This document shows positions 49,693 through 62,782 of a stretch of 64,000 bases of DNA, piece by piece; the first letter of the stretch is position 1, and the number at the start of each line of letters is the position of its first letter. The position numbers and the translations under genes were made by a program. The notes beneath the pieces were generated by a model. It was given only the letters and a program-made list of their open reading frames with translations. It was not told where the DNA came from and searched no databases. The stretch is from NCBI GenBank assembly GCA_018907035.1, contig JACCIC010000001.1:7429501-7493500 (forward strand), in the 5' to 3' direction. Source of the DNA: Sycobia sp. Sy_11. Taxonomy: Eukaryota; Arthropoda; Insecta; Hymenoptera; Epichrysomallidae.

Positions 49693-51601
49693 AAACATAG
49701 TTTTTTGCGTTTATTTTCAAAAATAGTAAAGTTTTTAAAAAGTGATTTAAACAAAAATAATAGAGTGCACTATAATACATCTTTTATGTTCTTTTGTATT
49801 TGTTTTTTGTAAACGTGATAGATTTTAAGAAAAATAGTTTTGGATGGAAGTCAAGCGTTATCCATGAAGCTTGGAGGGATGCATATTTTTTTAACTTTAA
49901 ACGCGGTCTATACAAAAGTGAAATCCTGGTTGAAGCACATCGAAAGATGATTATTTTTCAATTTTAATTGCAGTTTATACAAAATTGCGATTTTTGTCGA
50001 TCCTATTCATTTATTGAATAATGGTTATTTTTTATACAATTGCGAAAATCATTCACCTCAGATTTAAATGAAAATTTATTTATTTATGATTTTTAGATTA
50101 GTGACTATGAATATGGAACGCTCCATCCCCTCTTTTCTTCTGTTCATCAGACTTTCTCGTATTTTATTTAAACTATAGCTTATGAGTAGTGTACTTTTGA
50201 AGAGGAAGGAACGTTCCATAGACGTAAATGGAGTTTTTGGTGAATAACTCTTAACTCAGTTGGTTCTTTTTGAGCCATTATAACAATCGATATATTCTTA
50301 AAAGTATTATTATATAAAAATTAAAACAATAAAATTAATAAATAATCGGGATCTCACTGTAGTTACCATGAAGCATAAATAATAAAATGAAAAATAAATT
50401 ATTATTATTTCACGTGACTTTCATTTGCTGCATCTACATATATGTTGCGTCGCGAGCTAATCGGATTGTCAAAATTAATTTAACCTATATTCTGTCTTAT
50501 TATATTTATTATATTTTTTTTATATTTATTTGCATGACTCGGTTCGTCTATTTATAAGAAACCAAATAAATTTACACTTTGCATTATAGTATGCAAGATT
50601 GCTTTGTCGTTTTTATATCGTTCATTCTATGGTACGCCTGAGATAGTGATACAAAAAGGTAGAAATTAAAATAAGTAAATTTATTTTTACATAAATTTCC
50701 GTTATCAAGCGTTTTTTACATAAGTGAAATTAACTAAATTATTTTTCCTCATTCTAACCTACAAATCGCACCTTTACCGCTTGATTCCGGTTCCCATGAG
50801 GAAAAATATAGTCCTTATCTAGTACGAAAAGACTTTTTTACGAACGTTGTTACAACCCTCGGCTTCGCCTCTCGTTTCGTAAATAAAGCCTTTCCATACT
50901 CAGTAAGAAATGTATTAATGTCGTATCGAGACCTATTTACATGACTCGTAATTTTGACGGTTTGTCTAGTATTGATTCGGTCGGACTATTATTATAGTTT
51001 AATTCGGAAGAAACAAGCGTCTTTTCTCTGAATTAATTTATTACGTCTGGAATTAAATCACTTTATTCCGGTGGGTTTTCCTTATTCTTTTCTAGGTTAA
51101 TAAAAACTACTCTTTCAGAAGTCGAGTGGCCCGATGGGTTTTTCTGAGCGAGTAATTACTAAAACTCTTTCTTACGAGTAAAGGTGCCTTTTCACTTTCA
51201 AATCAAATAGGACCACTTGATCGGTAAGTGTAGATTCATTCCATTACTCGGAAGGTATCCTTCCTCGATGAGTGCCGAAAATTAATCGCGCTGTTGGAAA
51301 AAATTAACGCACTTTTATATATTGTAAAAGTACGTTACCAATTTTTTGTTTTGCTACATTTAAATGTATTTAAATTAATATAATTCCTAATACATACTTA
51401 ATTTATTATATTTGAGGCAGATATATATTTGGAATGGTTTACGCCTTGCTCACCCGTATTTTTATATTTATTTTTCCTCGTTTTAACGGTTATATCTATT
51501 TATAATATTATAAGGTAAGAGATTAATTTACCTATCTTATTTAATTATTTTCGTGGTCACTGTACCTTACGTTATAAATATCGTTGTGGCTATTTCAATG
51601 C
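49693..51601. other. Spacer with diverged repeat copies
   Basis: 49876-49927 resembles the reverse complement of 52124-52172 (shared GCGGTCTATACAAAAGTGAAA-like core). Short inverted arms lie at 50114-50134 and 50201-50221 (ATGGAACGCTCC / GGAACGTTCCAT). 50440-51330 is less AT-rich but shows no coding motif. Confidence 0.45.
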
Positions 51602-51995
51602 CATGACAAAATCGATAAAAGTTTTGATTTTTTTAATGTATCTCAGAAGATACAAAAAATGTCAAAAATATTTTAAATGCAAGGTATAGATTTCGTCAAT
51701 ACACATATCTTTTGTTCCATAAATTTTTTCGGTACAAGCTATATTTCCGGAGAAAAATTCTGGGGGATTAACCGAATACAAACACACACGAACGCCGCGA
51801 CGCTTCAATGCCTAGTAGGATCCCCGAGACGAAAGAATTGAAATACCTTCAGAAATATAACTTCTACCGAAAAATGTATAGAACAAAATAGATCTGTTTT
51901 GCCGTAATTTATAACTTTCATTTAAAATATTTTTGACATTTATCGGATCCTCTTAGATAAATTTGAAAAATCAAATTTTTATAGATTTTGCTATG
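51602..51995. repeat. Large imperfect inverted repeat (fold-back element)
   Basis: Arms 51602-51758 and 51845-51995 are reverse complements of each other over about 155 bases, including a perfect 21-base block (51659-51679 against 51919-51939). The 86-base centre is GC-richer. A related single arm occurs at about 59604-59660, so this is a repeat family. Confidence 0.7.
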
Positions 51996-53840
51996 AGAAT
52001 TCAAGTTTTGCCTAAAGCCACTTCGATATTCATAGTCAACACTCTAAAAAACATAACTATATAAATTTGCATTAAAGTCGAGGGTCGATGCAGCCATTCC
52101 CGATTCATGGATATCATCAATAAAGAGTTTACTTTTATATAGACCGTATTAAAGATAAAAAAATAAGCATCTCTAGTCTCATCGATAGCACTCAACCTCC
52201 TCAGTTTACTCCCTAAAGATGAACCGGAGCGTTTCGAAACATCAGTCAAAATCAAAGGTGTATGTAGATGGTGTGGGGAGTCAGATTATCCTTTACTATC
52301 ATAACATAATAACATATATAGATTCATTTATTTTATTTTTTATTTTTAATTTTTAATTTAATTTTTATTTTACTTTTTTATTATTTTTTGAATTATTAAT
52401 TTTACGAGTAATTTCTAATTCAGATTCTACGGAAGTTATTATAAACAAGTACAGTTTGATTGTCATTAAATTAGTATAGAACTCCGAATTATCAATTACT
52501 TGATGATGAAAAAATATTTTTTATACCCTACTGTACACACAGTTCTAAATAAGATACCTTTAGATATCTTTAGAATGTTAGCAATCAATTGTAATTTTAC
52601 TTGTTAATCGGACAGACAAGTTTTCAGGATTTTCTTAATATTTTTTGGCATAGATTTGGGTACCTCGCGTTCGCGGCGATTTTGTGATTGCCTTCAAAAT
52701 TCACATACTATCCGATACTATCAGCAAATGGTTATGTTAGATTTATTTTAAAACTTATATGATATTACTTTTTTCATTAAACAGCAATAGTTGATTATTA
52801 TAGAGGATTTGCTTTGATTCATTCTGTAAAAAATAGCAGAATCAGTCTCGCATTTACATCTTAAACTAATGGTTGTGGTTTGGTGCTTGAGATTGAAAAT
52901 AGGCTCCAGATTTGATGAATAACTTTAATATCTGAAGCTATTGTAAACTGCAATTTCAATTAAATTTTCAATGTAAACTACATGTTTGAATATAATTTAA
53001 AATACAGTGACGTTTTCTTATCTGATATTCCTTAGTATGCTCCGAATTCATCCTATCACTGCTATGATTCTAATCTGTAAGATCTTTACATAAATATAGA
53101 AATATATTATATCTTAATAAAATATGTTTTAACGTGTTTATATAATGCCAAAGTAAATATAAGTTCAATATGAAAAGAATTTATATGTGATTGGTTTAAT
53201 CGGTACCAGTCGTTTTATTTATCGTGTTATTGTAAGTTAATTCGACTGGTATATTTATTAGACTAAATTTATTAAGTAAACTGAATTTTTAAAAATATAT
53301 TTTAATTTTTTTCTTTTCTTATATATGCATTATAACTTAAAAATTGTACTTATGTTTACTGTTTTAGGTTAAATTAATAAATATTTTTGTCGCTCTTACA
53401 GTGTTTATACTATCATATCATATCATACTAATTTATAAAGTCAAAGCGTATTTTTGTTTGTACACGATAACCGAAAAAACTACTGAACCGATTGTTCTGA
53501 AATTTGATATATAGATTCTATATTATCTTGGGAAGGACATAGGCTATGTTTTTTATTGAAAATTTTCATCAATAAATTAAGTTAACGGTGTTAGAAGTAA
53601 GTTTCACCAGCGGTCAGTAGGTGGCGACTTGAATTACGAATATATCGACTCAAAGTAATCAGCTTAAACTATTAATACTAGGCCAGCTCAGTTGAATGGT
53701 CATATTCACTTTGGAATTCGTATCTTCACGAAGGAGTCACGTTAGTCAGTATAATCCTTTTTGTTCTTCAAGTTAAACTGACACTACTCTCACATCTTAT
53801 GGGTATCTTTTGATTTTTGTAAATTTTATTTTCTCTTATT

Positions 53841-53871
<31 letters not shown>

Positions 53872-54202
53872 TCTCTTGTAAAATAGTTATGTATGCCAAA
53901 GCATACTGAACATTATTTGTGACCACAAATTATGTTTTTGTTTTTATCCGTTATATTAATTTCAGAAGTGACATAGGTTATGTTATTTTAGTTTGAATAA
54001 GACATGATGACAAAATAGAGTTATTTACCAACAAACTCGAAACAATGTATATTATATATAATACATTGTCACTTCTGCATAAAAAGATAATATCTAGTGT
54101 CCGCTTAAAAAATCTGCTATTCGCAGACTATTATTTTGCTTTAATTTCAGTCAGCACTACTACTAAAATATTCACGGCATTTAATATAAAAAACGGAGAT
54201 AT

Positions 54203-54258
<56 letters not shown>

Positions 54259-54488
54259 GACGGGTGTCACAAGGCGCCCACGAACAAAGACCACGCACGC
54301 GCCATCCCATGGTAAGAGAAACTTTAAGGGTGATCCTCACGATTGCCGGAAGTCCGAATCGATGATGCGCCTCATAGAGAAAAATTTTGCGTCAAGTTAG
54401 AGAACTAAAATCAATGTTCTGCACTAACGACATTTCAGGAACGTATCCACAATGAAAATTGTACGAATAGCCCCCTTTCATAGATATG

Positions 54489-54553
<65 letters not shown>

Positions 54554-54815
54554 CATCTATGTACTGCTCGATGTTATACATGAAAGAATGTTCGTTATTA
54601 AAGCTTCTTCTTTCAGAATCATATTTCTTTGCCTTTCTCTGTCGCGAGTAGTTGCTAGTAAAATGTAGCATCTCAAATTTCGACAATAAGTTGCCAGTAC
54701 ACATATATGGTAATATTGAAATGCATTTTTGTCATTTATAATAATTTTCTGATAGCAAATATTAATATTCAAGGCGATGCATATTACTAATATAGAAAGA
54801 TAATAAAAATTATTC

Positions 54816-54871
<56 letters not shown>

Positions 54872-55799
54872 ATTTTTATATATCTATATATTATACACTA
54901 GCTTATTAATTTCTAAAAAATTCTGTAAGAATATTTAGAATGTAGAATATCTATTCAGAGTTTATAAAATTTTAATATAAACCAGTAACTTTATCGCAGT
55001 AAAAAAAATAATTTTTCTTATTTAGCACTTAGCATCGTAAAATACAATTTCCATAAAAGAAATGTGTAATAAATAAAGTATGGGCAATAGTAAAAGTAGA
55101 AAAATTTTACAAACATTAGTAAAATCTACAATATTCATTTCATATATTCGGTTGAAAACAAAAGATACGAATTCTTCATGCTTCGTGATTCAATTCTTCA
55201 TACAACAAGTTTTTTGTGTGGTATTGCTAATGAACGACTGAGTATATATTTGTATTATTAGTTTAAAAATTTTATTTTCAAATTTTAAATTAAAATCACT
55301 ATGTTTATATTATTACTACGCTATAAATTGCACAACTACATTATTAAATTGTTATTAATATTATGGTATATTTTCTAACTATCTTAAATTCCGTACGACC
55401 CTGCACGTTCCTTATTACCTCAAAAAAGCAACAAGTTAATTCATTTGCATGTCTAAGTTTTTCTTCCTACTTTCAATTATTGTACCACTATTATTTTTTT
55501 GCTTAGTAAGGGTTCTCTTTTTGTTTTTCCTCTGCTCATTTTTTAAACAATCTGGTTCGCGTATCGGCATTCTCCTCTTTATACGGCTTTTAATTATTTC
55601 TAGAACTAAGCCGTCGCGATAAAATTCGTAAATTTATGTATCATATCTTCAATAAATAAATCATTCCTTTCTATATTCATTATTTTATAATCTTTCATTG
55701 TCAAAATTATAAAGCAGCAGTATAATCTTTGAGTTACGCGTAATTGTCCTTGTATTTGGTAATAGTATTCGTAGTTGACTTTGAGGATAGCATTATTAT
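51996..55799. other. AT-rich spacer with several repeats
   Basis: Includes T-rich low complexity (52325-52405). A segment at 53458-53548 carries ACTGAACCGATTGTTCTGAA and GGACATAGGCTATG, words I associate with widespread insect repeat families. (TA)n runs lie at 54207-54254, 54493-54551 and 54823-54863. Between the first two lies 54256-54480, which begins TGTGACGGGTGTCAC like a Gypsy-type LTR. No host gene recognised. Confidence 0.5.
54256..54480 (+). repeat. Possible solo LTR fragment between two (TA)n tracts
   Basis: Starts TGTGACGGGTGTCACAAGGC, the style of an LTR start, and is GC-richer than its flanks. No partner copy or clear CA end was found. Confidence 0.3.
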
Positions 55800-56240
55800 T
55801 TTCGAAATAAAAACCTCTAGAAATATAAAGCTCCGTTTCTTTTAATAGCTTCTTCTGGATGTACCTCTCGAGCTGTGTATGAATATTTGATCCCTAATAT
55901 ACCATCGGTACCTATCAAACCGTCTGGTGTACCCCCTATGCCAGGTACTTCAGGGTCGAGGTAAATTCTACAAGGCTTCACATCGTATCCTAAACATTTC
56001 AAATATATATATATATGCTTTAGCTACGATTTCCATTGCAATGTCGTAATAATCCAATACAGTATTTTTTAATGTATGCGGGTAAAGTATTTCTGTAACT
56101 ATTCCTTTATATGAAGTGCCAAGGCGTTTATTGCATATCTTTCCCATTTTCGATGCTTAACAAGAAGTCTTCTCGTTGTACACCATTTGTCGCAGATCGA
56201 ATGGTCTCTTGTATTTCTTTCAATTGCATGTCTTTCAATT
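55800..56240 (-). pseudogene. Decayed YqaJ-like nuclease domain
   Basis: The frame at 55817-56002 encodes DPEVPGIGGTPDGLIGTDGI followed by LGIKYSYTAREVHPEEAI. The G-x-T-P-D-G-L-I and I-K-x-x-Y-S-A-R pattern is the YqaJ/lambda-exonuclease core found in a family of insect transposon proteins. Upstream (56020-56160) another frame carries KRLGTSYKGIVTEILYPHTL, the usual preceding helix region. Frames are broken between them. It probably forms one former gene with the transposase segment at 56734-57252. Confidence 0.65.
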
Positions 56241-56733
56241 CTCATATTATTTCATTTTCCATAATGAATTTTTACAAGTTCACGAAGTGCTTCGTTACTA
56301 ACGTCAGGTTGATCAGCATTAAGCCCATAATCTTTATCCGATTTTCTTTCACACGATACTTCATTTTTTTCTCAACAGGAATTTTATTTTCCTTCCTCAA
56401 AGATCTTAGCATATTTAATCTATTTCTTCTATTTTGGATTTTTCACCAACGCTCGGCACATGTTTTTGATTTATTTTGCAAAAACTTGCTAAACTAGTTT
56501 TTGCATTACTTGCTATAACGGCTAAATAGCACCTGCTATTATACGAATCTTTTCTAGTGAAGTGTATGCGTTTACCACCAATAACTTTTGCTATTCAAGC
56601 ATTGAAGCTTTCGCACTTATTGGTAGTTATGTTATGCAACAAGCTTTCTGCATTATTCCAGGCTCGGTGAAAACACTTCCAATTCTATAAATAAATTTAA
56701 TTTCTGCAACTCGGATACAAAATATTTCTCATT

Positions 56734-57252
56734 TCATGAGTTTCCTTCAGGATATTTATTGCACCCATAACAGTTACTCTCGCATTTACTATGATCACCA
56801 AAAACATGATATTTTAGTTTGGCAATATTGTCTTTCAATAACCTACATTTATCATTCCAAGAAATATCTTCTGTTGAGATTTTATTTACATAACTCGTAA
56901 CATCTTCTCTAAATTTCGACGCACTCCTCTCAATTTGTTTTATTAATTTTCCTAATTTTCCTTTTTTTCTTGACAAACCCTTGATACTAGTTGATACATT
57001 TCTTTTTATGTGATTACTAGATAAAATATTTTTAACCTCTATGCCGTGCATGTCATAAGAATTACTATCCAGAATTGCTTTGTAATTGCTACTGTTGCCA
57101 TCTGAAATTAAAACTCTATAAATCAAATTTTGCTTTTTGATACTGTTTTCAAAAACTTCACATACTTCTGCACTTTCCATGCTTGTTGAGCTCTGTTCAC
57201 ACCCACGAGTTCTACGGCAAACATGTTCTTTTATGGGTAAATTCCTCTCCAA
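56734..57252 (-). pseudogene. Mutator-like transposase domain fragment
   Basis: An open frame of 172 codons. VLISDGNSSNYKAILDSNSY followed by an HGIEVKNILSSNHIKRN segment and a Lys-rich KGLSRKKGKLGKLIKQIERS stretch matches the Mutator-like transposase domain of insect proteins that also carry a YqaJ nuclease domain. It ends with KCESNCYGCNKYPEGN, a Cys cluster. The YqaJ-like pieces lie downstream in the same orientation, consistent with one decayed element gene. Terminal repeats were not found. Confidence 0.6.
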
Positions 57253-57500
57253 ATAATATTCACATACTGAGGAAAACTTCTGCTTAACGATCTAATTTTT
57301 TGTTATTTAAATAAATTTTTATTATTGGAATATATATGAAATTGTTAATAATGATGTAAATTTGTTGAAAACCACACAATTTTCATAAAATATATTATTA
57401 TAATTTAGTTTTTAATAAATAAAATGTGTATGCTCAAAAGTTCGTCGATAGCTATACTTAAAAACACCAAATTGAATAAGAAAATAGTATTTTTAAGATA

Positions 57501-58787
57501 TTAGGTTATCAAATATCTGCCTTTCGCTTTTTTACTCTTCATTCAATGCTTTATAAAAAGTGTTTCAGTGGTTGGATTTACTTCAAATATGCGCCGTTTT
57601 GTTCAATAATCGGTTTCCATGTAGACAGCAACTTCATAATACCCCTCTCGTAGAAACCCCTCTCGTTATTTGCGAAGAACTCGGACAGACACTTTTCACA
57701 AGCCTCTTTTTAGTCCAACTTTACACCAACAAAGGCGTTCGACATGGACAGGAACAGGTAGTAATCACTTGGTTCTATGTCCGGGCTATATGGTGGATGC
57801 AATAGGACCTCCCATCCGAACTCCCGTAGCTTCTGACGAGTCATCAACGAAGTGTGTGGTCTGGCGTTATCCTGGTGGAACACTACACCCTTCCTGTTGG
57901 CCAACTGTGGACGCTTCTGGTCGATAGCCTGCTGCAAGCAGTCCAGTTGTTCACAGTAGATGGTAGAATTAAGCGTCTGGCCATATGGGAGCAGCTCATA
58001 GTGGATGATTCCCTTCCAATCCCACCAAACACACAGCAAAACATTCCTGGTCGTCCGTCCCGGCTTGGACACCGTTTGGGATGGTCCACCGGCCTTGGAC
58101 CACGACCGTTTTCACTTGATATTATCGTATGTAGTTCATTTTTCGTTGCCAGTCACCATCCGCTTCAAAAATGGGTCGAGTTCGTTCCGTTTCAGCATCA
58201 CATCGCAGGCGTTGATTCGGTCCAGAAGGTTTTTTTGCGTCAAATCATGTGGCACCCAAACATCAAGCTTTTTTTTTATCCATCCTTCTGCAGATGGTTT
58301 AAAATGGTTTGGTGACTAACTCTCATCTCCTGGGCGATGTCACGAAATGCTACATGCCGGTCTAACTCGATAAATTCCATGATTTGATCGGTATTCGTTG
58401 TCACAGATCTTCCACCGGCTGGCTTATCCATGGTGTCGTTTTCATCAGCTCTGAATCGTCAAAACCATTCTTGTACCGTTTCAAGTGTAGCATGCTATCC
58501 CCCAAAACACTGTTAATCTCACGAAACGTTTCTCTAGCGGATTTGCCTTTGACGAAGGAAAACTTTAAAATAGCGCGAATTTCGGCGTTAGTGAACTCCG
58601 TGTTATTACACGTCTATAACTTTTGAACGCAATACCTAAACTAATCATGCATAGCGTCGTTTTATATGTTATGTCAAGACCTTTCAAATGACTTATATTA
58701 TTGGCAGATACGAGCTTTGTAGCGCTTTGTACTTAGCCGCGAAATTCATAAGACAAAAAGGCTGAAGGGAGATGTTTGACAACCTTA
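57501..58787 (-). mobile_element. Full-length mariner element, inactive
   Basis: 1287 bases flanked by TA on both sides (57499-57500 and 58788-58789). Imperfect inverted terminal repeats of about 28 bases: TTAGGTTATCAAATATCTGCC at the low end and, in reverse complement, TAAGGTTGTCAAACATCTCCC at the high end. The transposase lies inside on the minus strand. Size, TA target and D,D34D transposase identify mariner. Confidence 0.92.
57578..58611 (-). pseudogene. Mariner transposase, mutated
   Basis: Reads on the minus strand from FTNAEIRAILKFSFVKGKSA to a stop at 57578. Broken by stops and frameshifts; an in-frame TGA follows VQEWF. The first catalytic aspartate, normally in TGDEKW, is replaced: the DNA near 58145 encodes TGNEK followed by a TGA. 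The second and third catalytic aspartates are present in FHQDNARPH and HPPYSPDIEPSDYYLF, with 34 residues between them as in the D,D34D class. No normal ATG remains. Confidence 0.9.
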
Positions 58788-61700
58788 TATGAAATTAATT
58801 CCGTTAGAAAGCTGAGAATTTATTCTATCGAGTCCTATATGTTTAACTAATATTGTTGCCGAGCGGGGCACGTTGTGCACATGCGCTCAATGCGGTGATA
58901 TCGAACGTACACGCATGATTATGACATTTATGACATGGATAGCGGACAATTCAGATACTTAGTACTATTATCATTTATGATGATATTTTTGTTATTATGA
59001 ATTTTTTTTGTTTAAATAACAATATACAAGATATTAATATATTAATATATAAGTCTACAATAAAACTGTTTAAATAATTTAAGTTATTTTACCGTTGGGA
59101 TAATAAATAATTTCAGACAAAAATTATGTTTCTTTTCATTAAATTACTTCGTGCCCATTACGCCCACTTACCAAACCAACTGTGCCCCGCCAAGCCCAAA
59201 CATGGCCCGCTTTTATAATTTCAAAATTTTTATTGTTTTGAAACAATAAATTGTTACTAAAAATTAAAATTTTATAAAATTAATCTTTAGTTATTCAACT
59301 GTCAAGCTGTGTTTATTTTATCTAAAAAATTATATACAATTTTTTAAAATGTCGTGAAAGAAAGGATGTCAAAAATGCCCCACATTCCCCTGTTGAGTTA
59401 GTTTTCTCACCCTATTTGCCAGATAACTTTTATACTTATATTTTTTGACCGGGGCTTACGAATATCCCAAAAATTCTACACGAAAATTAAATATTAATTC
59501 CCAAATCCATGAAAACTATAAAAATCGTGGTTTTCAAACTTATTTTAGAAAATAAAAAAAGTTGTAAAAAAATGAAAAGCAAAATCATAGAGCATATCAA
59601 AACACATTATTTTGTTTTATGAATTTTTCGATACAAACTATATTTTTGCAGAAAAAATTAAAAGTTCCGTTTCGTGATCCTCTGAACAATTCTACGTTTA
59701 TACGAAATACAAATATCTTCGAAGGCATTATTCTTGAGAAATGTTGATTGTAGAATCTTTTCTTCAAATGCAAAGAACGAATTATTTCTTTAATATAAAC
59801 AATTGTTTATCATTATAAAAATATAAATTTAAATGTATTGAGTGATTTAGTTGATACGAAATTTTTTTAATTAAAAGAAACTTATTCATTGTTCAATAAG
59901 AAATGATTGAAATTCACTAAATGAAATGAATAAACTGATAAATGAATAAACCAATTGTTTAATTTAAAAAGCATGTATGTAAATATTTTAAATTAAACGA
60001 AATACCCATAGAAACAAAATATGATATAGCCGATTAATATATTTATTAATTGAAAATTATAACAATAAAGAACATTTTTTCGTCTGTTATTATGTCCTAA
60101 AAAATCATGCACTTTTCACTAATGTGCACCTTTTCAGAAACAAAATTTTCTTTTTGATTCCTGATTGAATCTTTTTGGTTCTTATGTTAAACATTCAAAG
60201 TATTATATTTAATTTCTAATGATTCTTATTCTAACAATAGCAATGATGTGGCAACAAAATTTAAATTCGCTGAAAAAATGAACCTTGAGATAATCATAAT
60301 CACCATTGTCAGCAATTGATCTATATTTATTTGAATAGATGTACAAAAAGCAGGTAATTATAAACAAAAAATTATTTTCAGAAATTATTTGATAGTTTTT
60401 CATATTTTTGGAATATATATATATATATTAGTAATATGTATCAGTTTAAAAGTTACTCTATGAATATTAATATTTATTATCAGAAAATTTACTAAAAATC
60501 ACGAAAATACCGTATACCCGTACCGGTAACGTATGGCAATGAAGTTCGATTCTGTAATAAGAAACCATGATACGAACACACTTTCGTCTAAAACATCGAG
60601 CGCTAATAGATGTAGTATGCATATATGATCGTCTGAAAATGTAAATTAATATAGCTTTTTTTCTAAAACTTATACTAAAAGCTATAAAGTAAATGAGTAT
60701 ACATACATATATTTATTCATAATAGTTTTTAATCCTGTATATACATAAAATAGTTTAAATAATAGTAAAAATTTATAGCACAGAGTCCTCTTTACTTGAT
60801 TGAATTCGTACGATATTGAACGTGGTTTGCTGCTCCATCTCTTTCAAAACGTAGCAACTATATTTCTGTCTGTTTTGCCGACAACTATAGTTATTTATTG
60901 GATATATGGTGACATTATGAAAGCAATTTACTTTTTCTTTTTTCTCAAAATTTGTGGCATATAGAGCGATAAAACAAATTTTATTTGGTTCATTATTTTA
61001 TTTACAAGTGGGAAAACTCCAATTAGATGCTCAACAAGTAGATAGAATTCACAGTAAATATTTTCTTTGTAAGATCTGAAAAATACTAGATTGCGTGCAG
61101 CAGACGATTCATAAGACAAAACTTTTTGAACTATTTTTTCCCAAGTTAGAAAAATAGATTAATTCATATCTCAGTTTTCCCACTTGTAGAATAATCTGAA
61201 GAATTTTTTAAAATGTTTTTTCTAAATAATGCGAAATGACAACAAAAACCGAAAAAGTAAATTTGTTTCCGTTTTAGTAGTTCATCAGAGCTCTGCAAAC
61301 GCCGTAAGGAGTACTCTTAAATGTATATCGATCGTATTTGTATATCATGTACAGTGACCATGATTAAATTAGTTTATTAATTTGTTCTAATATCTTACGA
61401 CTATGTGTTTATTATAGTTTGTAGAAGGAATGCAGAAGAGTTAACTAAATAATTGGCACAGAGTTTTCGGCACTTAAAATAAAACATCATATACAATTTG
61501 TGTTTTCGTTTTCTTCATTTTATTTTCTCAACATATATGATTTGACTATACTAATTGTCTTCATTATAACTTGAATTGATAATTATAACTTAAATTGCCA
61601 CAATTCTTTGAAATGAAATATAATTTTAATACAATAATTCTTTTTATAAATTAATAAAATTTGTTAATTAATAGAGTGTCGAAAAATCTTCATTAAAAAA

Positions 61701-62261
61701 TCCTCATTACAAAAAACATGTACGTTTTTTAGTTTTAAAATTTAGTTCTTCCGTTTCATATTAACCTATCTAAATTCTAATATGATATCAAGGCATTAAA
61801 AAAGACAATTTACCAAAGGATTAGGTTATGATATTTTGACAAAAAATATATTTCTTTTGTATTAGAAGCACGAAACATTACGCAATGATTCTTTATATAG
61901 TATATTTTGAGCTTTGTTTAGATTTTCATGGTAATTAAATGAAAAGAAAAGGGGTGCTAATATTGAAAAATTATTAGACGGAATACCAAAGGACAATTTT
62001 TTTTATCTTTATATATTTTAATAAAGAGAAAGGAGAAAAAGAAATAATAAAGCTCCGAACAATTTAATAAGAAGCATAAACAAGCACAGAATAAACGTGC
62101 GTACTGTACTCTGTTTCTGTTAAAGGTTCTGTGATGTATTTATACTGGAGTTACATTAATAATAAAAATGATAATAATTAAATTAAGAGTTGCCGCACAA
62201 TGTAAAAAGGTTACATGAGTGACAGGGTGGAGTAATTATATCTTCTACGCATATTTTCACG
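58788..62261. other. AT-rich spacer with a repeat copy
   Basis: 59604-59660 is related to the fold-back element at 51602-51995. GC-rich words AGCGGGGCACGTTG (58860-58873) and CAACTGTGCCCCGCCAAGCC (59179-59198) are inverted to one another and may be the ends of a small element. No coding gene recognised. Confidence 0.45.
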
Positions 62262-62697
62262 ATCCGATGGTAAAATAAGATGTCCAGGTGTTTCTGAACG
62301 ACTTATACGGAGAGTATTGTGTTTAGTCGGTTGGAAACGATGTCTAGCTTTTTGGGGACAACTTATACGATGATTTTCGTGTTCGTAAACGGTAGAATAC
62401 GATGTCCAGTTGTCTCGAGATCATTTCTACGGGGATTTGCGTGTTCGGACGGTAAAAGACGATATCCAGGTATGACGGGACGACTTCTATGAAGAGATTC
62501 GTATTCTATAATTCGAGTACTAAAACGCCAAGTAGAGTCGTTCCTGGATATCTGGATATCGTTTTCTATCTCCTCAACACAAAATTCTATAGCAATCTTC
62601 TCGAGACATATACTATCATCCAAACATTATTGTACTCTCTGTAAACGTCGTCTCGAGACACTTGGACATCTTTTTCTATCGCTCGAACTCAAAAGTA
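62262..62697. repeat. Fold-back minisatellite with units of about 60-62 bases
   Basis: The word GATGTCCAG recurs at 62279, 62339, 62401 and 62461, each within a unit of about 60 bases that also carries GAC/GAT-CTTCTACGG and CGTGTTCG-type words. From about 62540 to 62697 the same unit appears in reverse complement (TGGATATCGTTTTCTATC, TGGACATCTTTTTCTATCGC, GTCGTCTCGAGAC). The open frame at 62363-62623 is a by-product of this repeat. Confidence 0.65.
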
Positions 62698-62726
62698 CAA
62701 TTTTCTTCATAAAACCCGTGTATATG

Positions 62727-62728
<2 letters not shown>

Positions 62729-62778
<50 letters not shown>
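62729..62778. repeat. (TA)n microsatellite, mariner target
   Basis: About 25 TA units ending exactly where the mariner terminal repeat begins. Confidence 0.95.

Positions 62779-62782
<4 letters not shown>

Noticed and set aside
56111..56497. 128-codon plus-strand frame
   Set aside because: Lies antisense to the YqaJ-like remnant, where the minus-strand motifs explain the sequence.
57854..58319. Plus-strand frames within the mariner at 57501-58787
   Set aside because: Antisense shadows of the transposase.
62262..62697. Repeated units read as a CRISPR-like array
   Set aside because: The repeats vary, switch orientation and have no unique spacers; the context is an animal genome.
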